A DNA stretch of 64,000 bases from Gracilaria domingensis (lineage: Eukaryota; Rhodophyta; Florideophyceae; Gracilariales; Gracilariaceae): the NCBI GenBank assembly GCA_022539475.1, contig VCMS01000267.1:1-64000 (forward strand). The letters run 5' to 3'. Position numbers and translations under genes: made by a program. The notes under the pieces were generated by a model. The model ran no database searches, had not been told where the DNA came from, and saw nothing but the letters and a program-made list of their open reading frames with translations. Shown here piece after piece: positions 34,311 through 46,108 of this stretch (its first letter is position 1; the number at the start of each line of letters is the position of its first letter).

Positions 34311-36231
34311 AGCGAAGGTAGAAAACAGACAGTGAACTCTCAAAATGACAGCGTCAATCATGCATGTCACCAAATATAATTTGCACTGTTTTCCTTCCTA
34401 CTTATACTGCTTTTCGCCTGCATATTCTCTGGAAAGAAATTGTCTGGTTTTGATATCCTACCGACTGACAATGTTGAAGAAGAATGTTTACTCAACCTGG
34501 GTTATTTGCAGTACAGTAAACAAAATTTGTTGCCAAGATCTGGGCATTTTGTCTTGTTGTTTAAAACAAGAAGGGACAAAATTGGCAAGAGAAAGAGGGA
34601 GCCCATAATCTAGGAAGATTACTAAAACTACTGATAGTGCTGGTTTTCATTCTATTTTCGCTAAAATTTGCTTTACATTTAGAGCTGATTAGAGAGTGTC
34701 CACGCCTGTAGAAGCTATGCAATAAACAAAACTAACTAAAGCACTCACCAATTATGGCAAACGCCTACGTGTGGTGGTCAGCAACTCATAAACTCCACGG
34801 CGTCTCACGTGTCCAAAATATCTTGATGGAAACCACTAATTATTACTGGTCATATACTGCGTTGTACCAGAAAAACTCGTAAACGGGAGTTATGACTAAG
34901 TCTGGCCAAAATTCTTATAGGTGAGTGTCGCACTACATAAGTAATATCTTTGAAGTACTGACTGCGCGTTCTCAGATCTTCATGGGGTGCTTTTTAGGTC
35001 CGTGTAACGTAGCGCAGGCATCCCAATGATTTCATCAGTACTGTTTAAATTTTCCAATTTCATGTCAGCCAAAGCGATTTCGGTTTAAGTTCCAGCTGCG
35101 TGGATATATTTCTGTCTTTTGTTTGAGCAGCTGTTTTCGTTTTGTATCTGTATGATGTTTCTATGTTTCTTGGCGGTTTGTAGTAGTGCATTGGCTCTAA
35201 AGAAACATAATATCTTTGTTTGAACGAATATGCACTTCTTCGCGCTTTTGTCATTGCCAAAGATTCTGCTAATGATTGAAAGTCTATTTTTGGTTTCTTG
35301 CGACGCTCTTTGTGGCGAAGAAAAGGCTCGAAGGCTTTCTGGCATATATTTGTAACCTTTTAAGCACAACAACAGATATCCAACGCTCTAGTGCTGTTCA
35401 ACATGTTGCGGCCTTGCTCGTAAGAGTAGTTTTACAAAACCCTTGCACGAAACGGACATTCAAAAGAAACAGTACTTGTTTGCCAGCCGGGCTGCTATAC
35501 TACGAGAAGGGTTGTCGACACAGCTTTAGTAATCTGCTTGATACGCTGCTACTGTGTCTATTTTGGGGTGCTATGGACATGGTCGGCTGCTTGCAAGACT
35601 TCTCTCGCTACTTGCTGCCCTAGCAGGAGCGTCATTATCGATCTGCACTGCCTGAAATCTGGTATAGAACATCGCAACTGTATCCTGTAGGCTTTTTTTT
35701 CAGATTTTTATCATAGCTTATGCTTTCATAACCGCGTTTGTCAAACGGACTGGTGCTTTGCAAAAATTTGTGCTGCGCGAAAAGTTTCAGTTCAATTTTT
35801 GTAGAATGTCGTTTAACCCTCTTGAGACGAGAATCTTGTGTCTAGTGTGCTATACATGACAAACAACTCTAATTGGAGGTGAATCAGAACAATTGGTTGT
35901 TATTCTGCCATGTTGTGAATTTTCTTATTTTTACTGTACTTGACATAAGCATGTATTACGCACGTTTTACCAAACTGCATGAGTCTTGCGCTATCATTAG
36001 CTCTCTGATATTTCTGCGCAATATCTCGCCAAGGATTGTAAGATGCCGCCGTCAGGCGAATGAGTGCGCCAACTTTACTATACTACAATGATTATTGTTC
36101 AGCGAAGTCAATATGCACAAGAATACAATCAATCAACTAATACTGGTTACATTTACTGCCTTATAACTCATCTTTTAAATTAATTGGCTTGCTCTTATGT
36201 CTGCTTTGCTAGATATAAGAAGTTTTATCTG
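34311..36231. other. Intergenic DNA, no gene recognised
   Basis: AT-rich in places. Short open frames (for example 34345-34608 and 35276-35623) show no recognisable domain, and the second lacks an ATG start. I see no repeat structure. Confidence 0.4.
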
Positions 36232-36459
36232 GACTGTTAGCGATACACAGCAATGAAGGGAACGGCCAAGGAATAGCGAGCAGATACATCCCCCGTTTAG
36301 CGTACCGAGCGTCTCAAGGTTACTATCGAGACCCCTTCCGGTCTATATTGAGCCGATGTCTCAGAGCACAAGGACGTGCAGGGGTCCGCTCACAAAGATA
36401 TAAGCAGAACCCCACAGCGAGACACGTTCGACTGGCTCCGATCCATGTCCGTTTTTCTC
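36232..36459 (+). repeat. Direct repeat A1 of the tyrosine-recombinase retroelement
   Basis: A 228-bp repeat beginning GACTGTTAGCGATACACAGC, found again in the same direction at 46109-46336 with about 19 differences (8%). A GATATAAGC box near 36.40 kb may be a promoter. Direct, non-LTR repeats fit the split-direct-repeat layout of Ngaro/PAT-type DIRS elements. Confidence 0.85.
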
Positions 36460-36522
36460 AAAACTTCCCTTCTATTTGGAAGTGGTGACATCTTTACCTT
36501 TGCGTGGTCTTAACGCAAGCAT

Positions 36523-38964
36523 GGCCCAATCTACCGAAACACCGGAGAAAAGTCTTGACCTTTTTTGGGAATAGATGAAAGAAAAAATTAGCTCCTCAGA
36601 GAGCGGAGAGCAGGAGTACAAGCTGGTGTCCCCCGCTTTTGCCGACGCCAAGAACATGAGAGAAGGCACCCTTTTCGATCGAGGTCCACATGTACCTATC
36701 AATCATATGGCTTACTTCAAGTCCGAGTCCAACGCCTTCTTGATGAAACTAAAGAACAAGGATCGACGTTCCTACAAAGAGTAGGAGTATCTGAACGCCG
36801 CCCGGGTATCTTGAGATTTAGATCGTCGCTTGGACGTTTGCAACGACCGTTTCTAATGGGGAAGAAGGTTGCCCGCTATTTTCATTAATTTTGACAGCTA
36901 TGAAAGCAAGTCTTGAAGTGCTCCCTATGAGAGGACAGTACTTCAAAAATATTATTGAGAAAGCTACCGAACTCGCCCGCCAACATGCGTTCTTGGTTGA
37001 ACAAACCCACGATGCGGTGCATTCTGAAGCACACCGAACGCTGCCAGAGGCACTTTCAAATAGGCTTGAGATCGAAACTGCCAAGGAGATGGCTAAGCTG
37101 CTTCTGTCTAAAAGGGCTTCGAAAGGAAAAGGATCAGGCAAAGACGGCAGTCCTTCAGACAAGTGACATCCAAGATGTCCCGCGCAAAAGAGACATATAG
37201 GATCGAGTCTCTGAGGCGCAAAACGTCCGAAAAGCTGACAACTGGAATCGCTTGCTCGGAGCTTCAAGGCATGTTGTCCGTGCTGTTAAGTATGGAATCC
37301 TGAATATGCCAGTGATTCCATTTACGGAGGCCATAAAAGTGCCCGAGATAGCACAGTCTGCCGCCGATCGTGAATACGCAGATACAGATATCGTTAGAGA
37401 ACTAGCAGAAAGCATTTACGAAGAAGTGAGCGAGGATTACTCCCTTGTTTGCGCCAGACAAGGCAAAATGATCTCTTCAGCATTTACCGTCTGGCGGCCA
37501 GACAGCGCAGTAGCACTCAAGGGCCGCTTTGTCGTTACCTTTAGCAGACAATCAAAGCATTGGAACAGGGCCACTGTGAAGATGGAAACAATACCCGGCT
37601 TTGACCTCGATCTGCCGCAAAACGATTATCTGCTACCTTTGACATTAAAGAAGGCCACAAAGCTTTCTACTTACACCCTTTGATGCGCGACTTCTTTTCT
37701 TTTCACTATTGCGGTCACTATTTTCGTTGCATTGCGCTTCCTTTCGGTTAGGGACGCTCCGCACTTTGGTTTATGAAGCTTTTGAAACCGCTCGTGCGCT
37801 TCATCCGTTAACACCTAAGTTACAGAATCCTGCCATACATTGATGACTTTTTAATCAGACCCACACCCTCCGGCGCTGTCGCGGGACTTCGTGACTTCCG
37901 CAAAGGCACAAAACGCCTGAACGTGTTACTTAGACGTTTCGGAATCACCAGACACCCGTCTAAGGGTGAATGGGTCGGATCACAACAGATAAATCATCTC
38001 GGCTTCCGAATCGATACCAAAGCAATGAAAGTTCTCATCGTACCGCATAAGATACAGCGCGTTCAATCGATGGCAGTTAAATTGTTGCGCACCAGCTGTT
38101 TGCATCAGCGCCTCGTCTCCGTCAAACTACTCCGACACTTCGTGGCCGTTTGCGTCTCTTTGTCGCTTGCATACCCACTCGCACGCTTCTACACCAGAAG
38201 TCTCTACAAAGACATCCGCAGAGCATGTGCGAGAACAGGACAGTATACCGTCGCGCTTGTCAGGCTCTCGCGGCAGGCCCTTCCCGACTTACGTTATTGG
38301 CGATCATTTACACAAAGCCATGGTCGCCCTTTACACCGCCGAAGCCACCTGCAGCGCTTCACGGCGATGCCGTAGATATCGGCTACGGAAGAACTCTAGG
38401 TCCTTCCCTCGAACCAGGAAGTCTAGGTTGGTGGGTAGGACTTGGGTTATGGAGAACGAAAGATCGACGCGAACCGATCACTCTACGCGAACTTCGAGCC
38501 GTCCGGTTATTGTTGGGCAGACATTTCGCTCATTACCTGCGCCATCAATCAACCCGTTATCTCCTAATTCACGGGGACAACCAGGCCATCCCGTGCGTTT
38601 TGAACACTATGGTCTCCGCATCTGCGGCAATGATGTCGGAACTCCGGAAACTCCAAGGGCTGTTTCGTTGTCTTCGAGTCGAGATTCAAGCCCATTGGCT
38701 GCCGTAAGCGGTGAACAAGTACGCCAATCGGCTCTCACGGACGTGGCTGCCCTGCAATGCTCGCGCGACACTCTGCCTCCGTCAAGCGTTGAAGCACGAA
38801 TACGACTTCGACCGGCACGTGTTCTAAAATCTGCCGCCAGCGGAACGCCTGTCCACCAGTCGGAAGCAGTGAAACCCAGCTTCAATAAATTTATTGCTCC
38901 CGAAGAAAATTTCTCCCACTCACCGTCGTCCGTTTCGTGCGTAACAGCGAGAGCTACACGCTAA
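36523..38964 (+). pseudogene. gag-like, RT and RNase H region of the DIRS-like element (fossil)
   Basis: A gag-like start (MAQSTETPEK) is followed by a charged segment. RT motifs include the basic WRPDSAVALKGRF segment, LPFG and YIDDFLI. The DIRS-specific follow-on is HPSKGEWVGSQQINHLGFRI, with the P-x-K and LGF-x-I-D pattern. RNase H comes next with LGWWVGLGLW, ITLRELRAVRLLL and the LIHGDNQA catalytic segment, then a remnant of the 'ANRLSR' link. The motif set matches DIRS/Ngaro pol rather than Ty3/gypsy. The region is interrupted in several places. Confidence 0.75.
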
Positions 38965-39564
38965 ATACTGTGCCACTTTATAGCGGTACGAGCTTAATTT
39001 TCAGCGTCCATTGAATATTGTCGCTATTCATTGCCTTCGATGCTTCTGATTCTCCACTTACGATACGTTAGATTCTCCCACGTTGCACACTCAAACAGAA
39101 CCGTGTAATGCGCTCGTACGTCTTTGCAGGACCACAAGATTTGCAATTGCGTTCCAAAAAACGCGCCACAAAAACGCGCCATGATAACCTAGGTCAAAGA
39201 GAGTTTACTGGTGCTAATCTGGCCTACTTCGCTGGAGTTCTCAGCGGAGACAAGTTCACTCAAATGGCGCCAACGCACCCCATGTGTTCTATTCCAGTTC
39301 CGTTTGTTGACAGTTCAGCAAGCTTGGTTCCTACTCTCCGGACCTCCACTCTCGCCTACTTAGAGCCACCCGCAGCCGTTCGCCGTCGCCATACTCATCC
39401 TTCAAACCAGTTGCGTCTCATCCACCCGCCCGACTACCCGCATACCCAAATCTATGCGGCTCTTCGTAGTCCTTGTTCAACGCAACTCAAGATTTTACAA
39501 CCAGCATACACAAGTCATCTTGCAATTATCTGAAAAGTCACCTGCTTAGCGCTCTCAGAATTAT
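38965..39564. other. Junction DNA between DIRS-like left half and hAT-B
   Basis: An open frame from an ATG at 39108 to 39533 (141 codons, Pro/Arg-rich C-terminus) has no recognisable domain. It could be non-coding 5' DNA of hAT-B. I searched for short hAT ends and an 8-bp duplication and did not find them. Confidence 0.35.
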
Positions 39565-41971
39565 ATGTCAACAAACAACAACACCGCAGCGCATAATTCT
39601 GATTCGTCTACCACACGCAAGGTAGGACGTAGACGCAGCTGGTGGCTGAGGGAATGCTTCTCGTTGCAGCAAGACAGCGATCCCGCAACTCAAACGGAGA
39701 ACGTCTACACCACCTGCAACGGCTGCGGGTGGCAGACGAAGGCGGAGACACCAAACGGGACTCAACTAGGAAACCACCTGCTGCAGTGCAATTTCACATC
39801 CTCTGACACCCTAACCAGGCTGCTAAAGTCTCCCTCGCTCCTACGCGCATATCGCAGATTGGGTTCATCTTCCGAATGTTTCGAGATACCAATAACTCCT
39901 TCCAAGGTTAGTCACCAGGAAGGTGTCAGCTCAACCGCCAGAGCTGTTGCGCTGAGAAACGAAAGAACTCAGGCGGAAGCAAGAGGCGAGATAGATCAGA
40001 AAGCTTTCGCGAAGAAGGTGTCACGATTGCATGATCTACTTACACGACTTATCGTGCAAAATATGTTGCCGTTCAGCATCTTAAGTAGAAAGGAAGATGA
40101 GAATGAGCTCATCAAAGTTATTAAGCTGCTTGACCCTCGACTTGAACGCCATGTACCAACTATAGGACGTATGGCTACAAAAAACATAGAAGGATATTAC
40201 GAGATTCAATTGAAATTGGTTAAGTCATCAATAGCTTCCTCTCTCCGTCAGACATATGGTACTCTGATCTTTGAAGGTTGGACAGAGTGTAACTCTGAGA
40301 GTGTTGTGAATGTCCTCCTGACAATTACTGTGGTTAACCGTTCGAGACTTACTTATTTTCTAAGATCAGTGTATACGGGATCTACGAGCTGCGACGCTAT
40401 GTTTTATGCTGACATGGTTGACTCTGTATTCAGGGACTTTGGCGATATGAAGCGAATTACGGGAGTCGTGAGTGACAACACTGCCTCTTGTGTGAAGGCG
40501 AAGGAAGAAATTGTGAGGAGGTACAACCACGTTATCGCTGGGCAGGACCAGACCCATGTTGCTAATCTCCTTATGCAAGATGTAAGTGGGCTACAGTGGG
40601 TATCTGATATACTGGGGACAGTTTCTGGGGTGGTGAATGATTTGCGCAAACATTCAAAGCTGTATTTTCGCTTTAAAAGTTGAAGATCAGTTCAACGTCG
40701 GTCTCCGTAATTCTGGGTACCTCACAAGTAATACGGAGTTGGATCAGTACGGAAGAGTGGCTTCAATAAGAACGGCCGTCCTGCCCATGAAGATGGCCTC
40801 CACGCGTTTCGCAAGCGCGGAAGGAATGTTACACTCCTTTATCAGAGGTAAGCCTATACACCAACAGTTAGTGGACTGTACTGACTTTCATAGTAGTCTT
40901 TATGGCAACAGAAACGCCCGCCGGCGAGAAAACTTTGAAGCTATCGTTCGAGACAACAATTTATTTGAGAAGTGCAGGGACATATATTATGTACTTCGAA
41001 TCATGCGGCTATACCTGCGCATATTCGATGACGATAATTTCGTCATATCTGAAGTTTTTCCTGCCACACGATAGCTTGAGCAGAAACTACGAGTTCTGCC
41101 ACTGACGTCGTTCTTCACATTGGAGCGAAGGGAGGAAGTTCTGGCCTGCTTCAGCAGTCGAATGAAGGAGGAAACGCGAAGGATTCCTTTACTGACATCT
41201 CTTCACTTGGTAGCGTACTTCCTGGACATCCGCAGCATAAACGACGACTTCACCAATTATAACGCGCAGGTGTTGAAGCATATCCGCGCGTTCGTTTGCT
41301 CAGAGGTGTTCCCGCCGACGCAAAAACTGCCCAGTTCGGGCGGTGTCGACGGCGCTGTTTACCGGATGTTTGAAGAATTTAGCTTCACCCGGTTGTCTTG
41401 GCGGTCTTAGGCCGATAACCCCACGCAAAGGGAATCACTCATGGCATTCAAGAACATTTCTGTGCTGTATTGGATGCAGTTCAGAGGTAATTCCTGTCTA
41501 AGAGAGTTTTCTCTTCGGGTTTTATCCCTAAGCCCGTCATCGGCAAGTGTAGAAAGGAGCTACAGCCTTCAAGGAAGGATTAGAACTCCTTCCCGCAACA
41601 GGCTTCACCCACTTAAAGTGGAGAAAATGATCTTCTGCGCCTTTAATCGGGCTCTGGACTCCCAGAAACGACAGTCTCAGAAGCGCGCAATGAGACCTAC
41701 TCGCACTCGCGTTGCCGATCCGAGAGTATCGGACACTCAAGAGCACACAGCCCCGATACCACTAGAAACGACAGTAACGGATCCTGGTGGAACAGAAGAC
41801 TTTGTTTCTTATTTTGATATGGACCCGACTGTTGCAGATATCAACGAAGATGTCAATGATAAGGAGGCCGTAACAGAGGTCATTATTGAGTCGGCGTTCT
41901 CGGATGTAGAGAATGAACAAAGCGAAGCTCACCTTCCTGACTCAGATATTATGCGCAGCCTGTTTGCATAA
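39565..41971 (+). pseudogene. hAT-B transposase, nearly complete but decayed
   Basis: The start is a true ATG (MSTNNNT). Residues 20-90 hold a BED-like zinc finger (C-N-G-C ... H-L-L-Q-C). The catalytic core follows with GTLIFEGWTECNSESVVNVL and GVVSDNTASCVKAKEE, then the helical insert and, near 41.5 kb, the hAT dimerisation block SLSPSSASVERSYSLQGRIR, ending in an acidic tail. The frame shifts near 40.66 kb, and in-frame TAG codons lie at 41072 and 41408. The rest of the frame is open to the stop at 41971. It is better preserved than hAT-A, so this family was active more than once here. Element ends were not found. Confidence 0.8.
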
Positions 41972-42184
41972 ATAACTTCAATGATACTTACCTTTGTTGT
42001 GTCCACGAGGTCGTGCCGAAGCAAGAAATGTTCAGATGGTGAGCGTTTTGTCTTCAGGGGTACTCACAAGGTTCAACTCTGAGCTCATAATAATGTGGTT
42101 AGGCTAGAGTTTCTTTTCTCACTCTACTTCTTGTTTCCTTCTTTCCCTTTGAAGGTAGAAACGATCTGCGTCTGGTGCTGCGTG
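41972..42184 (+). promoter_or_regulatory. Short region upstream of the GDT1-like gene, possible 3' splice site
   Basis: Only about 210 bases separate the hAT-B stop from the ATG used for the GDT1-like gene. A pyrimidine-rich run at about 42110-42155 ends CCCTTTGAAG, which resembles a 3' splice acceptor. The reading frame is open through it, so an upstream exon or a longer N-terminus is possible. No clear TATA box is seen. Confidence 0.35.
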
Positions 42185-42955
42185 ATGGCCCTGACCATGG
42201 TTAGTTATGTCGTCAGTCGTGGTGCTATGAATGCCACGTCCACCGGTATTGCCACTGCCTCTGCGCCTGCTTTGCCGGCTTTGCCGCAGTTTCCGTCCAA
42301 GTCGCAGCTTCCTGAACGAATTCAGTCGTTCGTGAAACCGTTCACTCAGTCGTTTGGAGTGGTATTTTTGTCCGAGTTTGGTGATAAGAGTATGTTTGCC
42401 ACTGCTCTTATGGGCATGAAACATGATCCATTTTTGGTTTGCCTGGGAGCGTTTGCTGCTTTGACTGTCATGACCTTCATTGCATGCTTCTTGAGGCAGT
42501 TGATGCAGTACTTATCATCCACTGTTATACATTATTCTTCCATCGCATTGTTTGCTTTCTTCGGATTGCAAATGATCCTACAAGCCAGAAATTTGAGTGA
42601 TACTCCCGGCACCGGCGGAGGCGAACGCGCGGACGCTGAAGAATTGGTTGCACAGGCGACGGTAGCCAAGTTGCAAAGTCCATTGTCTGTTCTGGCCAAG
42701 GTAAGCTCGCTCATATTTGTGGCGGAGTGGTGTGATCGATCCATGATTACTACAATGGCACTGGCGGTCGGCGGAAATGTCGTGGTGGTTATTGGCGGTG
42801 CTACATTGGCAAACGTGGTGTTCACGGGAATGGCGGTTTGTGCGGCTATGTTGGTGGCAAGTCGCATCTCCGAGAGAATGGCTGCACATGTCGCGGGCAT
42901 GTTGTTCGAGTTCTTTGCCGTGTTTACGTATTTGGATGGGCCAGAAGGCCAATAA
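42185..42955 (+). CDS. GDT1/TMEM165 (UPF0016) family cation transporter
   Basis: 256-codon membrane protein. Members of this family (yeast Gdt1, human TMEM165, plant PAM71) move Ca2+/Mn2+ across Golgi or chloroplast membranes. Two copies of the family signature E-x-G-D-(K/R)-(T/S) should occur. Here the first is EFGDKS at residues 64-69, and the second is EWCDRS at 181-186, with Cys in place of the usual Gly. Hydrophobic segments at about 52-75, 82-103, 116-135, 165-185, 195-228 and 235-252 fit the 6-7 helix two-repeat fold, with an acidic loop (about 138-162) between the halves. The Ala/Ser/Pro-rich first 40 residues could be a targeting peptide. I chose the ATG at 42185 as the first in-frame ATG; an upstream exon cannot be excluded. 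No internal stop or intron is seen, and transposon DNA lies on both sides. Confidence 0.85.
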   Translation: MALTMVSYVVSRGAMNATSTGIATASAPALPALPQFPSKSQLPERIQSFVKPFTQSFGVVFLSEFGDKSMFATALMGMKHDPFLVCLGAFAALTVMTFIACFLRQLMQYLSSTVIHYSSIALFAFFGLQMILQARNLSDTPGTGGGERADAEELVAQATVAKLQSPLSVLAKVSSLIFVAEWCDRSMITTMALAVGGNVVVVIGGATLANVVFTGMAVCAAMLVASRISERMAAHVAGMLFEFFAVFTYLDGPEGQ

Positions 42956-43463
42956 CATATTGCGCTCTTTACCCGTTAGTACAATGACATCGTAAGGTGT
43001 GCTGCTATCCGATGGCAAGAACAGAGGCGGCAGGAAGGCGCCAAATGGTTACGGCAGCAAGTATTTGATTTGCTGCTGCTGTTAGAGTGGCTACGGCTTG
43101 TGGGCTGAGTAGGCTGACACTTTCGAGATTTATGACGACAGTATGCATTCTCCGATGGCTTCCTATCTACTCTCTCGTGAGAAGGCGTTTCAAAAAGACA
43201 AAAAGAGTAACCAAAACCAGCAGATAGCGATAGAGAGGAAGAGTGAGCGTATGAGGCGAAAACGAGGCGAGGAACGTTTTCGAAGCGGTTGTACCTCAAC
43301 TGCTCGGCTAGTGGAACACACGAAATGGTGGAATTCGTATCTGGTTTGAGAAGTATTTGGAAACTAGGAGAGAGGAGGGAGGATTTGATGCTAACAGGAC
43401 GCACACACGCGTTGTAGCATCGGACAGTCGGGAGCAGCCATTAAATTACGGAGTGGTGTTTAT
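42956..43463. other. 3' flank of the GDT1-like gene
   Basis: No further gene is recognised. A Lys/Arg-rich open frame at 43143-43349 has no domain. The region probably holds the 3' UTR and terminator of the transporter gene. Confidence 0.4.
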
Positions 43464-43790
43464 GTGAATGTGATCTTCCATCAGCTCGGTGCTCGAAGAG
43501 GAGAAGAATTCCGGGTGCAGTTACGTGTGAGCTTGAAACAGAAGCCATTCGGGAGGAAGCTTAGGTTGTACGAGAGCGGGTTCGGAGGGTATGACCCGGC
43601 CCGGTTCCGGATGCAGAAGCTGGTGCTCGCCAAAACGACGGACGAAATTGGGCTCGATCTGAGGTGGGTGCATGCTGCATCAGCACTAGAGACTATAAGA
43701 GTGACGATCGCTACACATGCCTTTCCTGACAGTAAAGTACGAACTACAATGTACCTAGAACTGCCTGAGGGAGACTACATATTTTTCTAA
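43464..43790 (+). CDS. Unrecognised ORF, possible exon
   Basis: About 108 codons, opening from a GTG; no ATG precedes it in frame, so it is either a 3' exon or chance. The predicted product is even in composition (FRVQLRVSLKQKPFGRKLR, then DLRWVHAASALETIRVTIATH) with alternating hydrophobic residues suggesting beta strands, and ends LPEGDYIFF. CCATCAG near 43.48 kb could be a 3' splice site, putting the exon start at LGARRGEEF. I do not recognise a family. Confidence 0.3.
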   Translation: MNVIFHQLGARRGEEFRVQLRVSLKQKPFGRKLRLYESGFGGYDPARFRMQKLVLAKTTDEIGLDLRWVHAASALETIRVTIATHAFPDSKVRTTMYLELPEGDYIFF

Positions 43791-44750
43791 TTGTAGTGCA
43801 ATAGAAAAAGTTTACGCTGGCGTTGGATTATGCGGTGAATACCATTCGAGATAAAGGGATACGTAGACAAGATTGAAGAGGTTTTATTTCTGAGTTTCAG
43901 GCTATGCAACACGAGAACTTATGCTATGAGCTATTTAGATAAAGACATATGTTCATTCGTTTTGTTCAAGTTAGACCTGAACTCATTCTTTGAGTTTTGC
44001 AGCGAGTGATCTTTCTCACATTGGTTCATGAACTTCGCTTTCTCTCCAGCGTTGTCGTTTCTAGAGTACAACATTTAGATTGTTAGTTTAGCATGGTAAA
44101 GAAGAACGTGAGACCACATTCATTGAAAACTTACTGTGAAACATGCAGACATCCGCCTTCCAAATGACACTTTGTTGACAAGATCTTGTTGTGACATTTG
44201 CACCTGTGATTAGTAACGAATCCAGGTGTGTACAAGGGACTGTTGGCTGGAACGAGCGGGTTCGTGGTAGATAAAAGTCTTGTTCTGGATTCAATATGAT
44301 TTGACTGGTGCTGTTGCTCGTCTGAGGTAGTTATATTTTGCATTGTGAGGATGCAGTATTGCGAAAACGATCAAGAGCTTGTAGAAGATGGATGAAGACA
44401 AAAGGATGTGAAAGATGGGAGTGAGTTTTACGATTGTATAGCGTGCTAGAGCTGAAGCTAGTTCGAAACTACACAGTTGAAAGTTTCATCTACAGTGTAT
44501 GTGTGTTACAAGTTGTGTCAAGCAAACAGTTTGCAACAGTGTTGTTTAAATTTCATAACGTTGTCTTGCTATTGGTGAAGCAAGTGACGTAACGAAAGGT
44601 AGAGTTACTCTGTATATGCATGACTTCGGAAAGACTGTGACAAGTTTTTAATCTTTTCTAAGATAGAAGAACATTGTGACAAACGAATGTAACAGACAAA
44701 GTTTTTGTCTTCAAGGGTGTCACAAGGGGGTTGATGAGAAAATGTTTTCA
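43791..44750. other. Intergenic DNA between the transporter locus and the DIRS-like right half
   Basis: Mixed to AT-rich composition, without recognisable coding domains or obvious repeats. The left edge of the right-hand DIRS-like half lies somewhere near 44.6-44.8 kb. Confidence 0.4.
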
Positions 44751-44779
44751 AGTTGTGCAACACTGGTCGGAAGTACGTC

Positions 44780-46041
44780 CAGCAACATCTTTAATAGCCC
44801 TGGGACCCAGACCAGTGCCACCTGTGGACCCCCCTGTTTGATTTCTTTCACCTCGTCGTCGCGAAAATAGAGCAGAACAAAGCCGGGGGATTCTGGTGGC
44901 CCCGCACTGGCCGAATCAAGGATGGTACCACCGGCTTCGTCGCCTTGCTCGCGACTTGACGATCATGCACCCAGCAGACCTCTCCCACGCCCTACTATAC
45001 GGGAGTCGACACGCCGCGGAGTGGTCAGTAGCCATATCTCGCATCAACTGCTGACTAACTATCAGTCGTCCATACGCGCTTAAGTGCTTCAGCACGCCTA
45101 CACCTCGAAACACAGTCGACACGCGCCATGCGCCGCTGACCTTGTGTCCCAATTTGGATACACTCCATCTACATGGAAGAACCCCCGCCACTCAGATCAT
45201 CGAATGGTTCGACTTCTGTCGTGACCAAAGCACCGCACCCTTAGTCAATTCTGACGGGCCCGTGGTCTCGTTTACTGGTTTCCTCTTCAGCAAAGGACGT
45301 ATTTCGCCAGGATCCTTACCTCAGTACCTCAGCGCCGTGTCCAAGTACCAAGAACATCACGGGCATCCCTCTCCGACACGCACGGCTTTTGTCGCCGAAC
45401 TTCGAAGGGCTTTCACATGCAAACATTCCTCCAACCAATCCTGTGCCCCACTGAGCATTGGGTGCTCTGCAGAACTACTTAATAATATTGTTGGAGCTGG
45501 TTGCTACTCTCTCGATGACTCTATTATCTCCTGCAGCTGCGCGGTTACGGTCGCTTACATCTTTCATCTCCGCTCAGTCAGCCTCGATTCTCTTCAAAAG
45601 AAGGACATCAAGATACAGCCTAACTGCATCCAAAAGTTTGTGCGTCGCCGGAAGGCAAATCAATCCAACGTCCGCTGGTTCTTAAGTACTGGCGCGAGAC
45701 TTCGTGGCCTATCAGGAATTCTCCTTTATTCTGCTTCGTAAGTGGATACGAAGGTCTTCGCATGCTCTTCTTTTTCTTCTTCTACGCCCGCGCAGGGCCT
45801 TGAACATTCTTTTCGGACTATTGTTCTTACAGTCAGCTCTCAATCTTCGGACGGATTTCGTTATAGTTCTCATAGTGTACGCATCGGTTCGATGAACGAA
45901 CTACTTCTTCTGGGTTGTTCGAGCGATTTTATTATGCATCGTTTCGATTGGACCTCGGAGCGTATGATTCAGACCTACGCTGATAGTTCGATCATTTCAT
46001 CATCATTTTCGGAATGGTTCTTTGCACAGCTTCTACAGTAG
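44780..46041 (+). pseudogene. Tyrosine recombinase region of the DIRS-like element (fossil)
   Basis: Begins with the DIRS/Ngaro linker motif ILVAPHWPNQGWYHRL near 44.89 kb. The recombinase follows: an N-terminal SAM-like part (TGFLFSKGRISPGSLPQYLS), a central part with HLRSVSLDSL carrying the expected first catalytic Arg, and a C-terminal SVRIGSMNEL...WTSERMIQTYAD with the likely catalytic Tyr. In this family the recombinase replaces the integrase and inserts a circular DNA intermediate. The region is broken in a few places. Confidence 0.7.
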
Positions 46042-46108
46042 TCGCAGCTGCTCCCTTCGTAGTGGTCGGTCTTCGCCCTCTATTTGGCTGTTCAAAGATC
46101 TTCATCTT

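Noticed and set aside
39000-44760. A single gene-carrying hAT element including the GDT1-like gene
   Set aside because: I looked for matching short inverted ends and an 8-bp duplication at both borders and found none. It is kept only as a hypothesis in the findings.
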